Position numbers and translations under genes: made by a program. The notes beneath the pieces were generated by a model. It did no database searches. It was not told the origin of the DNA and was given only the letters and a program-made list of their open reading frames with translations. Of a stretch of 64,000 nucleotides of DNA, positions 28,629 through 38,507 are shown piece by piece (the first letter of the stretch is position 1; the number at the start of each line of letters is the position of its first letter). Source of the DNA: Tepidimonas ignava (lineage in GTDB: Bacteria; Pseudomonadota; Gammaproteobacteria; Burkholderiales; Burkholderiaceae_C); assembly GCF_004342625.1 (NCBI RefSeq), contig NZ_SMAH01000008.1:81898-145897 (forward strand), given 5' to 3'.

Positions 28629-31283
28629 TCAGCCAGCCTGGCCCGCCAGCCAACGCTGGCGCCAACCGGGGGCGTCGTGGTGGCGGCACAGTTCGGCAAA
28701 GTCGGCTTCGGCCAGCGCCGCCGAGAACAGCCACCCCTGCATGACATCGCAGCCCACCGCAGCCAGGAACTGCGCCTGCTGCACCGTTTCCACCCCTTCG
28801 GCCACGGTGCTCAAGCCCAGCGTGCGGGCCAGTTGCACGATGGCGCGGATGATGGCCTCGTCGTCCGCATCGCGGCCGATGTCTTGCACGAAGGCGCGGT
28901 CGATCTTGAGCCGGCGAAAACCCAGCCGGCGCAGGTACGCCAGTGACGAGTAGCCGGTGCCGAAGTCGTCGATGGCGATGGGAAAGCCAGCTTGCACCAG
29001 GGGCTGCAGCGTGCGGCGCACGACGTCGGCGTGGCCCGCCGCCACCGATTCGGTGACTTCCAGCTCCACGCGCTGCGGTGGCAACGCCAGGCTTTGCACC
29101 AGCGCCTGCAGCCGCTCGGCAAAACCAGGCTGGCGCACCTGCAGCACCGACACATTGACGGCCACGTACGGCGCGTCGGGCAGGTCGCTCCAACGGCGCG
29201 CCGCGGCCAGCGCCTCGCGCAGCACCCAGTCGCCGATCTCGACGATGCGGCCGGTGTCTTCGGCCACCGGAATGAATTCCGCGGGCGATACCTCGCCCCA
29301 CTCGGGGTGGCGCCAGCGCAGCAGCGCTTCGGCGCCGACGATGCGTCCGTCGCGCAAATCGACCTGGGGCTGGTATTGCAAGTACAGCTCGCCACGCGTC
29401 AGCGCCATGCCCAGCGCGGTGCTGAGGCGCAACAGGCGCTCGGCACGCTGCTGCTGCGCCGCGGCGTAAAAGCGCACCGTGTTGCGCCCGGCGGCTTTGG
29501 CTTCGTGCATGGCCGCGTCGGCACGGCGCAGCAACGCGTCCACCTCCTGCCCATCGTCGGGAAACAGCGCCACCCCCACGGAGCCCCCCAGCGCCAACTC
29601 GCCGTCGGGCAGCCGGTGCGGCTGCCCCAGCACGCTCAGCATGGTGCGCGCCCACTGCGCCGCCTGGGCGGCATCGGCACCGGGCAAGACGACCACAAAC
29701 TCATCGCCGCCGGTACGGGCGGCCACATCGCCCACACGCAACTGCTGCGTCAGGCGCCGCGCCACCTCGGCCAGCACGGCGTCACCGACGCTGAGGCCCT
29801 GCGACTCGTTGACGGCTTTGAAGTGGTCCAGATCCAGCACCAACACCGCCAGGGGCTTGGCGTCGGCGCGTGCCTCCTCCAGCAGGCGCTGCAACACCGT
29901 GTACAACTGCGTGCGGTTGGGCAACCCGGTCAACTGGTCAAACCGCGCCAACTGCTCGATGCGCTGCTGTGCGGCGCGCCGCTCGCTGATGTCGCGCGTC
30001 ACCCCCAGCACTTCCCACCGCCCGCTGTCGGGTTCGCGCACCAGGCGCGTCACCACCTCGGTCCACACCAGCGAGCCGTCTTTGCGGCGCTGGGGCAACT
30101 CCAGCACCTCCACCACGCCTGTGTCCAGCGTACCCGCGTCCAGGGCCGCCAAGCGCTCGACCAGACGTTCGCGCACACGCCGCGCGTCGTCGGGCAGCAG
30201 CACCGCGTCCAGCGGCTGCGCCATGACCTCCTCGGGCGTGTAGCCACGCAGCCGTTGCACCGCCGGGCTGACGTAGGTGAACCGCTGCGTGCGTGGGTCC
30301 AGCGTCCAGATGACGTCCGCCACCGACTCGGTGATCTGGCGGTACCGCCGCTCGCTGCGGCGCAGCTCCGCCGTCGCCGCGCGCACCTGCCGGCGTAACC
30401 ACAGCGTGGCCAGCCCCAGGGCCAGGGCCGCGGCCAGCAGGCCGCCCACCGCCGGCAGCACCCACGCCGGCCAGCGCACCACGCCCTGGGGCATGGCCCA
30501 ACGCCGCATGATTTGGTGGTAGGGCGACGCCGGGTCGGCACTCCAGCGTTGCAGATGGCGATCGATCGCCCTCAGCACGTCGGTGTGGCGCCCTTTGGGC
30601 ACGGCGTAGTACAGCCGCGCGGGGTTGAACACGATGGGCGTGCTGACCAACCCGTACGCCCGCATGTGGTAGTCGCCAAAGTGCACGTTGGTCGCCGCCG
30701 CATCAGCCCGCCCTTGCGCCACCGCCTCGAAAGCCGCGGCAAACGACGCTACCGGCACCCACTCGGTGCGCAGGTCGAAGCCTTCGACCATGCTTTGCAG
30801 CACTTGTTGTTGCACACTGCCCTGCAGCACCGCGACGCGTCGCCCATCCAGGTCCAGCAGGGTCGTCACGCGCACCGAGGGGCGGCTGTAAATCTGCGAC
30901 CAACTCAGCAGCGCGGGCTGCTGATGAAAGTCGAAGCGGGCCTGCCGCTCCGGTGTGGCGGCCACGTCGGGCATTAGGTCCAGCGCACCGGCCTGCAGTT
31001 GCTGCAAGCACCACTCCCATTCGCACGCCACGAACTGCAGCGACCACCCTTCCTCGGCGGCGATGGCCTGCAGCAGCTCGACCAGGCTGCCGCTGGCAGA
31101 CCCGTCGGAAGCGCGCATCACCTTGGGCGGGTTGTCGTAGTACCCCACCCGCAGCGTCAGGGCATGCAGCGGCGCAGCCGTCAACAACCATGCCAGCCAA
31201 CCCAAGCGCACGCACGCCCGTCCAGCGCGGCGTGCACGCTGGACGAGCCGTTGACGCGCGCGCACAGCCCAAGTCCCTGCCAT
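28629..31283 (-). CDS. membrane-bound GGDEF-EAL protein with periplasmic solute-binding sensor
   Basis: An 884-residue c-di-GMP enzyme. Order: signal/anchor helix (about 25-41), periplasmic SBP_bac_3-like domain (about 42-265), transmembrane helix (WVLPAVGGLLAAALALGLA), PAS (about 310-430), GGDEF and EAL. The cyclase loop GGDEF is intact with an RVGD inhibitory site 5 residues before. The phosphodiesterase motifs EALLRWRHPEWG, DDFGTGYSSLAYL and AEGVET are intact. Both activities are therefore possible, with the periplasmic domain probably sensing an amino acid or similar ligand. Start taken at ATG 31283; a Met 12 codons upstream is an alternative. Confidence 0.88.
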   Translation of the reverse strand: MAGTWAVRARQRLVQRARRAGRACVRLGWLAWLLTAAPLHALTLRVGYYDNPPKVMRASDGSASGSLVELLQAIAAEEGWSLQFVACEWEWCLQQLQAGALDLMPDVAATPERQARFDFHQQPALLSWSQIYSRPSVRVTTLLDLDGRRVAVLQGSVQQQVLQSMVEGFDLRTEWVPVASFAAAFEAVAQGRADAAATNVHFGDYHMRAYGLVSTPIVFNPARLYYAVPKGRHTDVLRAIDRHLQRWSADPASPYHQIMRRWAMPQGVVRWPAWVLPAVGGLLAAALALGLATLWLRRQVRAATAELRRSERRYRQITESVADVIWTLDPRTQRFTYVSPAVQRLRGYTPEEVMAQPLDAVLLPDDARRVRERLVERLAALDAGTLDTGVVEVLELPQRRKDGSLVWTEVVTRLVREPDSGRWEVLGVTRDISERRAAQQRIEQLARFDQLTGLPNRTQLYTVLQRLLEEARADAKPLAVLVLDLDHFKAVNESQGLSVGDAVLAEVARRLTQQLRVGDVAARTGGDEFVVVLPGADAAQAAQWARTMLSVLGQPHRLPDGELALGGSVGVALFPDDGQEVDALLRRADAAMHEAKAAGRNTVRFYAAAQQQRAERLLRLSTALGMALTRGELYLQYQPQVDLRDGRIVGAEALLRWRHPEWGEVSPAEFIPVAEDTGRIVEIGDWVLREALAAARRWSDLPDAPYVAVNVSVLQVRQPGFAERLQALVQSLALPPQRVELEVTESVAAGHADVVRRTLQPLVQAGFPIAIDDFGTGYSSLAYLRRLGFRRLKIDRAFVQDIGRDADDEAIIRAIVQLARTLGLSTVAEGVETVQQAQFLAAVGCDVMQGWLFSAALAEADFAELCRHHDAPGWRQRWLAGQAG

Positions 31284-31315
31284 GCCGCGATGGTACGTCA
31301 CAAATGCGGCCGCTT

Positions 31316-31346
31316 CCAAAGCACAAAGCCCGCACGTGGCGGGCTT
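31316..31346 (-). terminator. intrinsic terminator after tRNA-Val
   Basis: On the minus strand an 8-bp stem AAGCCCGC / GCGGGCTT with a 5-base loop is followed by TTGTGCTTT. It begins 14 bases after the CCA end of tRNA-Val. Confidence 0.8.
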
Positions 31347-31359
31347 GGGACTGGCAAAC

Positions 31360-31436
31360 TGGTAGGCGCGATTGGACTCGAACCAACGACCCCCACCATG
31401 TCAAGGTGGTGCTCTAACCAGCTGAGCTACGCGCCT
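31360..31436 (-). tRNA. tRNA-Val (GAC)
   Basis: A 77-base cloverleaf on the minus strand: acceptor AGGCGCG / CGCGCCT, D-arm GCTC/GAGC with GGTTA loop, anticodon GAC (complement of 31400-31402), T-arm GTTGG/CCAAT around TTCGAGT, discriminator A and encoded CCA. Confidence 0.97.
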
Positions 31437-31490
31437 GGGTCGGTGTCGGTTGGTGACCGCACTGTGCAGTGCGTTTCCGACAGAGCCAAG

Positions 31491-31496
31491 AGTATA
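31491..31496 (-). promoter_or_regulatory. likely -10 box for tRNA-Val
   Basis: Minus-strand TATACT about 55 bases upstream of the tRNA. The -35 is weak. A T6 run (complement of 31501-31506) just upstream, preceded by a short TGATG/CATCA stem at the relA stop, may end relA transcription. A GCACTG/CAGTGC hairpin (31459-31472) lies in the tRNA leader. Confidence 0.5.
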
Positions 31497-31525
31497 GCGC
31501 AAAAAAGGCCTGATGCCGCACGCCA

Positions 31526-33751
31526 TCAACGGCGCCACACCTTGATCACGCCGGGCACGTCCGACAGCACCGCCATCACGCGCGCCACCTTCGAGGCGTC
31601 GCTCACCTCCACCGTGAAGGTCATCCACGCCATGTCGCGCACGGTCTGCGTTTGCACGCCAATGACGTTGATTTTTTCGCGCGCGAAGGCCTCGGTGATG
31701 TCGCGCAGCAGGCCTTGGCGGTCTTGCGCCTGCACGCCAACGTCCACCGCGTACACGGGGGCGTGCGGACCGCTGGCCGGTGTGTGCGCCCACGCCACGT
31801 CGATGACACGCCCGGGCTGGCGCGCGGCCAGCGCCGCGAAGTCGGGGCAGTCGGCACGGTGCACGCTAACCCCCTTGCCGCGCGTGATGAAGCCGCGAAT
31901 ATCGTCCGGCGGGGCTGGCTTGCAGCAGCGTGCCAACGTCGTCATCAGCGCGCCCACGCCCACCACCAGCACATCCGCGTTGGACGCGCGGGTGGTCGTG
32001 CGAGGCTTTTTGAGCACGGGTGCGGCCGGCTGCGCCGCCGGGGCCACGGCCGCGGGCGCCAACTGCTGCTCGATGGCGCGCAGCGTGATGGCTTCTTTGC
32101 CCACCGCTTCGAACAGCGCCTCGGGCGTGGCGTAGCCCAAGGCTTGGGCCAAGGCTTCCAGGCTGGTGGCGGTGCGCCCTTCGCGCTGCAGCAGCCGCTC
32201 CACCTGCTCACGCCCGCGGGCGATGTTTTCCTGCGCCGCCAGCGCGTTGAACCAGGCGCGCACCTTGGCCTTGGCGCGGTGGCTGACCAGGTACCCTGCC
32301 TCGGGGTTGAGCCAGTCGCGCGATGGGCCGCCTTCCTTGGCGGCGATGATCTCCACCGTTTGCCCCGTGCTCAGCGGCGTGTTGAGCGGCACCATCTGGC
32401 CGTCCACCTTGGCCCCTCGGCAGCGGTGGCCAAGGTCGGTGTGCACGGCGTAGGCAAAGTCCACCGGGGTGGCGCCCTTGGGCAACTCGACGATGGCCGC
32501 CTGGGGCGTGAAGACGTAGATGTGGTCGTCGAACAGCCCGTGCGCGAGCCCCGTGAGGTCGCTTTGCCACGCCAGCAGTTGGCGCAGCACGGCGATCTTG
32601 GCGTCGTAGGACGAACTCGCGCTGACCCCCGCGTAGCCCTTGGTGCCGGCTTCCTTGTAGGCCCAGTGCGCGGCCACGCCGTGCTCGGCGTGCTCGTGCA
32701 TGGCGCGGGTGCGGATCTGGATTTCGAACGCTCGGCCCTGTTCGTCGCGCACCACCGTGTGCAGCGACTGGTAGCCGTTGGGCTTGGGGCGGGCGATGTA
32801 GTCGTCGAATTCCTCGGGCACGGGCGTGTAGTGCTCGTGCACCCAGGCCAGCACGCGGTAGCACTCGTCCACGGTGTCGACGATGACGCGCAGCGCCCGC
32901 AGGTCGTACACCTGCTCGAACGACAGCCCCTTGCCGCGCATCTTTTTGACGATGCTGTAGATGTGCTTGGGGCGTCCCTGCACCTGGGCCTGCAGGCCAA
33001 GCTGGCGAAGCGCCATTTCCAGCCGCTGGCGCACCTGCTCGACGTGGGCCTCGCGCTCGACGCGCTTTTCGTCCAACAACCGCGCGATGGTCTTGTAGGT
33101 GTCGGGCTCCAGAAAACGAAACGCGAGGTCTTCCAGCTCCCACTTCAGTTGCCCGATGCCCAGCCGGTTGGCCAACGGCGCGAACACGTGCAGCGACTCG
33201 GCCGCCAGCGCGCGCGGGGGCGGCAGCTTGCTGGCGGCGTAGTGGCGCAGCGTTTGCAGGCGCGAAGCCAGCCGCAGCAGCACCACACGCAGGTCGCGCG
33301 AAAACGCCAGCAGCATCTTGCGCACGTTTTCGGTTTGGGCGCGATCGAGCTCGCTGCCGCCCGCGCCAGCGTCGGGTGCCGGCGCCCTTGCGCGCGCCTG
33401 CCGCTGCAGCTGGATGAGCTTGTGCGTCTCCAGCGCCACCTCGGCCAACGACTCGCCAAACGCCTTGGCGATGCTCTCCCGCGGGCGCGCCAGGTAGCCC
33501 ACCGCGTACACCAGGTACGCGCAGGCTTGCAGCTCGGCGGTGCCGCCGATGCGCGCCAGGATCTGCGCCACGCCGTCAGCGTGCTGCAGCGCAGGCTCGC
33601 CGGTGTCCAAACACTCGGGCGCCAACAGCGGCTCGGCAAAGGCGCGTGCCCGAGCCAGGGCACGCTGGTCGTGCGCCTGCGGCGAGTCCAGCGCCGCGTG
33701 GATGACGGCGGCGCTGGCCGCGTCCGTCGTGGTTGGGGTGACGCTGATCAT
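31526..33751 (-). CDS. relA: (p)ppGpp synthetase RelA
   Basis: A 741-residue long RSH protein. The N-terminal HD-type hydrolase fold is present, but the position of the catalytic HD pair reads Y82-A83 in AYLVYAVGYL, and the following ED is lost, so hydrolase activity is predicted to be absent. The synthetase keeps EFDDYIARPKPNGYQSLH, and its acidic EFDD (314-317) is the RelA rather than SpoT (RxKD) version. TGS (VELPKGATPVDFAYAVH) and a C-terminal ACT domain follow. It therefore makes (p)ppGpp on starved ribosomes. It overlaps the upstream hydrolase gene by 4 bases. Confidence 0.94.
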   Translation of the reverse strand: MISVTPTTTDAASAAVIHAALDSPQAHDQRALARARAFAEPLLAPECLDTGEPALQHADGVAQILARIGGTAELQACAYLVYAVGYLARPRESIAKAFGESLAEVALETHKLIQLQRQARARAPAPDAGAGGSELDRAQTENVRKMLLAFSRDLRVVLLRLASRLQTLRHYAASKLPPPRALAAESLHVFAPLANRLGIGQLKWELEDLAFRFLEPDTYKTIARLLDEKRVEREAHVEQVRQRLEMALRQLGLQAQVQGRPKHIYSIVKKMRGKGLSFEQVYDLRALRVIVDTVDECYRVLAWVHEHYTPVPEEFDDYIARPKPNGYQSLHTVVRDEQGRAFEIQIRTRAMHEHAEHGVAAHWAYKEAGTKGYAGVSASSSYDAKIAVLRQLLAWQSDLTGLAHGLFDDHIYVFTPQAAIVELPKGATPVDFAYAVHTDLGHRCRGAKVDGQMVPLNTPLSTGQTVEIIAAKEGGPSRDWLNPEAGYLVSHRAKAKVRAWFNALAAQENIARGREQVERLLQREGRTATSLEALAQALGYATPEALFEAVGKEAITLRAIEQQLAPAAVAPAAQPAAPVLKKPRTTTRASNADVLVVGVGALMTTLARCCKPAPPDDIRGFITRGKGVSVHRADCPDFAALAARQPGRVIDVAWAHTPASGPHAPVYAVDVGVQAQDRQGLLRDITEAFAREKINVIGVQTQTVRDMAWMTFTVEVSDASKVARVMAVLSDVPGVIKVWRR

Positions 33752-34722
33752 GGCGCCAGCAAAAAGTCTCGCACCACCTGCACCTGGTCAGGCTGCACCA
33801 GCATCGGGGCATGGCCCACGCCGGCGAATTCCACCAAGCGCGCGCGCGGCCCACGCTGCGTCATGGCCTCGGCCGTGGCACGCGACAGCAGATCCGACTG
33901 CGCGCCGCGCAGCAGCAACGTCGGGCAGGTGATGGCGTCGTACAGGGCCCACAGCATGGCTTCGCTGGCCTGCGCCGCAGACGCCGCGGCGTCCCGCGCC
34001 GCCGCGGGGTCGGCCTGCTGCGCGGCTTGCTGCGCCTGGGCCAGCGCGCGAAACGGCACCGCCAGCGCGGGGTCGTAGTGCAGCCGCCAGCCGCCACCCG
34101 GGGCGGGGCGCAGCATCGGGCGGGTCAACGCCAACCACTGCTCACGGGTGTGCGGGCCGAAGGTCGGCGACGCCGCCCACAGCGCATCGGCCGCCTCGTC
34201 CACGCTGGCAAACACCGGGTCGCCGCCGATGTAGCGCGCGATGCGCTGCAGCGACGCCGGCTCGATGACCGGGCCGACGTCGTTGAGCACCAGCTTGTGA
34301 ATGGCCATGGCCGGCTGCGCCGCGATGGCCATGCCGATGAGGCCGCCCATGCTGGTGCCCACCCAGTCGATCGCCAACGGCTCGGCCGCGCCGGTGCGCT
34401 CCGCGTGCCGCTGGCGCAAATGCCCGATGAGTTGAGCCACATCGGCCACGTAGGTAGGGATTTGGTAGGCCATGGGGTCGTCGAGCCAATCGCTCTCGCC
34501 CCGGCCCGCCACGTCCACCGCCACCACCATCATGTGCGGCGCCAGGGCCTGCGCCAGCACGTCAAAGTCACGCGCCTGCCGCGTGAGGCCATGCACACAC
34601 ACCACCACGCGCGCCGGCGAGGCTTGGCCGGTGGCGTTCCACGACCACCACGCCAGGTGGCGTGGGCCGCCCCCGCGGGCGGCCGGTCCGGCGACGGGCA
34701 TACGATGCAAGGTGGGTTCCAT
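33748..34722 (-). CDS. alpha/beta hydrolase
   Basis: A 324-residue alpha/beta-hydrolase-fold protein with the oxyanion loop VCVHGLTRQARDFD, the nucleophile elbow GTSMGG, and a C-terminal GVGHAP that provides the catalytic His. No signal peptide. Substrate unknown; esterase or C-C hydrolase are both possible. The stop overlaps the relA start, so the two are co-translated; functional linkage is not evident. The N-terminal 20 residues are Pro/Gly-rich. Confidence 0.8.
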   Translation of the reverse strand: MEPTLHRMPVAGPAARGGGPRHLAWWSWNATGQASPARVVVCVHGLTRQARDFDVLAQALAPHMMVVAVDVAGRGESDWLDDPMAYQIPTYVADVAQLIGHLRQRHAERTGAAEPLAIDWVGTSMGGLIGMAIAAQPAMAIHKLVLNDVGPVIEPASLQRIARYIGGDPVFASVDEAADALWAASPTFGPHTREQWLALTRPMLRPAPGGGWRLHYDPALAVPFRALAQAQQAAQQADPAAARDAAASAAQASEAMLWALYDAITCPTLLLRGAQSDLLSRATAEAMTQRGPRARLVEFAGVGHAPMLVQPDQVQVVRDFLLAP

Positions 34723-34803
34723 GGTGTGACGAAGGCGGTGGCGGATAATGGCTGTTGTTCGTAACGGTGACGTGATCCTAGCGGATCGGCAAGGAGGCCA
34801 ACC

Positions 34804-35574
<771 letters not shown>

Positions 35575-35594
35575 CCACGATCCCACAACCGGGG

Positions 35595-36320
35595 TCATTG
35601 CAGCGCGATGCTGCCTGACACCGTCACGCTCAGCGTGCCCTGCCCCGGCTCCAGCGGCAACGGCGCTGCCTCTGCGGGCCCAACGGCCAGGGTGGCGGCG
35701 CGCAGCACCGGCGGTGGGCTGCCCGCGTCGAGGTTGCCCACGTTCGCCTCGTGCAGCACCCAGCCGCGCGCGCCAAAGGCCTGGGCCACCTCGTCCGCCT
35801 GGCGCCGAAAGGCCTCGATGGCGCGCCGACGCAGCGCCACCTGGGCCGCCTGTTGCGTGGTCGGCGCCACGCCCATGCGCACCGACGCCACCGCCATGCC
35901 CGGTGCGGACTGGGCCAACGCGGCCAGCGCCGCCACGTCACGCCCCTGCACGACGATCTCGGCGCTGCCCTGCCAGCCCACGATCTGCCCCTCGCGCCCG
36001 TAGCGCGGCTGCACGACGAACGCGCCGGTGCTGAGCTCCACCCCTTCGCCCGGCGCCCGCGCGCGCAACGCGGCCAGCGCGTGGCGCAGCGTTTCCGCCA
36101 ACTGCGCTTGCACCGCGGCAGCGTCGGACGCCTGCGCACGGGTCTGCAGGGCCACGGTCACCCAGTCGTGGTTGACGCGCTCGGAGGCCTGGGCGCTCAG
36201 GTGCACGAGGCGCTGGGGCGCCGCTGGCGCCTCCCCCGCCCACACGTGCGACACCATCAACGCGGCCACCCAACCCAGTGCCCACCACCCTCGGCGGGCG
36301 CATCGCCTATCGTTTGGCAT
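35595..36320 (-). CDS. SIMPL-domain (DUF541) periplasmic protein
   Basis: A 241-residue protein with a signal peptide (about 1-28, ending VWAG) and a SIMPL/DUF541 domain containing LVHLSAQASERVNHDWVTV and late GTLSVTVSGSIAL. The related E. coli YggE lowers oxidative stress by an unknown mechanism. GGAG lies 9 bases before ATG 36320. Convergent with bdhA, 20 bases apart, and divergent from the two-component pair. Confidence 0.85.
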   Translation of the reverse strand: MPNDRRCARRGWWALGWVAALMVSHVWAGEAPAAPQRLVHLSAQASERVNHDWVTVALQTRAQASDAAAVQAQLAETLRHALAALRARAPGEGVELSTGAFVVQPRYGREGQIVGWQGSAEIVVQGRDVAALAALAQSAPGMAVASVRMGVAPTTQQAAQVALRRRAIEAFRRQADEVAQAFGARGWVLHEANVGNLDAGSPPPVLRAATLAVGPAEAAPLPLEPGQGTLSVTVSGSIALQ

Positions 36321-36466
36321 GGCGGCTTTCTCCACATGATCAACGCGGGCCCCAGTATGCCGCAGACCCGGTGTGGGTGGCAGCGCCGTCACACCCCGTT
36401 ACGCACGTTGCCGGCGTTTGCCCGCACAATGCGCACCATGCTTGGTTTGACCGATGGGTACGACGC

Positions 36467-37189
36467 ATGACGCCACGCCGCCCCGCCCGCCTGATCATCG
36501 TCGACGACGACGCGCGCATCCGCGAGCTGCTGCAGCGCTACCTGGCCCAAGAGGGCTTCGAGGTGCTGCTGGCCGAAGATGGCGCCCGCCTGGACCGCTT
36601 GCTGCAGCGCGAGACGGCCGACCTGATCGTGCTGGACCTGATGCTGCCGGGCGAGGATGGCCTGTCGATCTGCCGCCGGTTGCGCGCCGCGGGGGAGCAA
36701 ACACCCATCATCATGCTCACCGCCAAGGGCGAGGACGTGGACCGCATCATCGGTCTGGAGTTGGGCGCCGACGACTACCTGCCCAAGCCGTTCAACCCAC
36801 GTGAGCTGCTGGCGCGCATCCACGCGGTGCTGCGCCGCCGGCCGCCCCCCGAGGCCCCCGGCGCCGCCGCGGCCGACGGCGCGGTGGTCAACTTCGGTCC
36901 GTTCACGTTCGACCTGGGGCGTCGACGCCTGCTGCGCGATGGCCAAGAAATCACGCTGACGACGGGCGAATACGCGATGCTCAAGGCCCTGGTGCGTCAC
37001 CCACGCCAGCCCATGTCGCGCGACAAGCTGGCCCAGTTGGCGCGTGGGCGTGAGTTCGAGCCGTTCGACCGCAGCCTCGACGTGCAGGTGTCGCGCCTGC
37101 GCAAGCTCATCGAGCCCGACCCGGCCAATCCGCGCTACATCCAGACCGTGTGGGGTGTGGGCTACATGTTCGTGCCGGATGACCGATGA
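36467..37189 (+). CDS. ompR: OmpR-family response regulator
   Basis: A 240-residue regulator: receiver domain (about 8-125) with acidic pocket VDDD, phosphoacceptor D57 in VLDLMLPGEDG and Lys in YLPKPF, then a winged-helix DNA-binding domain (about 140-235) ending IQTVWGVGYMFV. MLTAKGEDVDRIIGLELGADDY is very close to OmpR. Its stop overlaps the kinase start. Probably responds to osmotic or envelope state; target genes are not visible here. Confidence 0.9.
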   Translation: MTPRRPARLIIVDDDARIRELLQRYLAQEGFEVLLAEDGARLDRLLQRETADLIVLDLMLPGEDGLSICRRLRAAGEQTPIIMLTAKGEDVDRIIGLELGADDYLPKPFNPRELLARIHAVLRRRPPPEAPGAAAADGAVVNFGPFTFDLGRRRLLRDGQEITLTTGEYAMLKALVRHPRQPMSRDKLAQLARGREFEPFDRSLDVQVSRLRKLIEPDPANPRYIQTVWGVGYMFVPDDR

Positions 37190-38502
37190 GCCTGTTTTGG
37201 CGCAACTTCTTGCTGCTGGTGGCGCTGCTGACGGTCAACGCGCTGGCGTGGTTCCAGGCGCTACGCACGCTGGAGCAAGAGCCGCGCGCGCTGCAAAGCG
37301 CGCAGGCGCTGGCGTCGTTGGTCAACCTGACGCGCGCCTCGCTCATCTACACCGACCCGATTGCGCGCGTGGCGCTGGTCAAAACGCTGGTGGACGAGGA
37401 AAACGTGCGCATCGCCGTGCGCGAGCCCACCGACACCCATCGGCCGTTCGCGGCCGGGACGCTGGGGGCGCGGGTGGCGCAGGCGCTGCAGGAGCGGCTC
37501 GGCCCCGGCACCCTGGTCGCGCAGGAGGTCAACGGCTTCGATGGGTTGTGGATCGGCTTTGCCATCGAGGACGAAAAATACTGGCTGCTGGCCGACCCGG
37601 CCCGCTTGGCCGGGGTGCAGGGACGCACCTGGCTGGTGTGGGGCGCCACCGCGGTGGGGTTGTCCCTGGTCGGCGCCGTGCTCATCACCCGACTCATCAA
37701 CCAGCCGCTGCAACGCCTGGCGCGCGCCGCCGAGCGCGTGGGTGAAGGTGACTTTGAGGGTGCGCGCCTGAGCGAACGCCTGCCCACGCGCGAAATCGCC
37801 CACGTCAACCACGCCTTCAACGCCATGGCCGAGCGCCTGGCGCGCGCCGAGGCCGACCGCCGCCTGATGCTGGCTGGCATTTCGCACGACCTGCGCACGC
37901 CGCTGGCGCGCCTGCGGCTGGAGGTGGAGCTGGGCGTGCCCGACGCCGACACCCGTGAGCGCATGGCCGGCGACATCGCCGACGTGGACGCGATCTTAGG
38001 GCAGTTTTTGGACTTCGCACGCGAGCGCCCGCTGCAAAGCGAGCCGCTGCCGTTGCACGAGGCGGTGCAGCGCGCATGCGCCAAGTACCAAGCGCGCGAA
38101 GGGGTGGTGCTGGATGTGCGCGTGCCCACCGAGCTGCAGGCTCGCGCCGATCCGACGGCGCTGCACCGTGTGTTGGTCAACCTGATGGAAAACGCCGTGC
38201 GCTACGGCCGTGGCACTGACGGCGTGGTGCGCATCGACCTGCTTGGCGAACACGACGGGGCAGCCAACGTGCGGCTGGTCGTGCGCGACCATGGCCCGGG
38301 CGTCGATGCCAAGGTGCTGCCACGCTTGACCGAGCCGTTTTTTCGCGCCGAGCAGGCGCGCTCCACGCCCGGCAGCGGGCTGGGGCTGGCGATCGTGCAG
38401 CGCACCCTGCAACGCATGCGCGGGCAGTTGCGGCTGGAGCTGCCCGAAGGCGGTGGTCTGGCGGCGATCGTCACCCTGCCCGCGGCCACCCCGGCGGGAT
38501 GA
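37186..38502 (+). CDS. envZ: EnvZ-like sensor histidine kinase
   Basis: A 438-residue inner-membrane kinase: TM1 at about 7-24, a periplasmic sensor domain of about 120 residues, TM2 at about 148-168, HAMP (to about 220), HisKA with phospho-acceptor H234 in ISHDLRTPLARL, and HATPase with N-box MENAVRYG and GSGLGLAIV. The GISHDLRTPL box and short periplasmic domain fit EnvZ. Translated with the regulator gene through ATGA overlap. Confidence 0.9.
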   Translation: MSLFWRNFLLLVALLTVNALAWFQALRTLEQEPRALQSAQALASLVNLTRASLIYTDPIARVALVKTLVDEENVRIAVREPTDTHRPFAAGTLGARVAQALQERLGPGTLVAQEVNGFDGLWIGFAIEDEKYWLLADPARLAGVQGRTWLVWGATAVGLSLVGAVLITRLINQPLQRLARAAERVGEGDFEGARLSERLPTREIAHVNHAFNAMAERLARAEADRRLMLAGISHDLRTPLARLRLEVELGVPDADTRERMAGDIADVDAILGQFLDFARERPLQSEPLPLHEAVQRACAKYQAREGVVLDVRVPTELQARADPTALHRVLVNLMENAVRYGRGTDGVVRIDLLGEHDGAANVRLVVRDHGPGVDAKVLPRLTEPFFRAEQARSTPGSGLGLAIVQRTLQRMRGQLRLELPEGGGLAAIVTLPAATPAG

Positions 38503-38507
38503 CGGCG

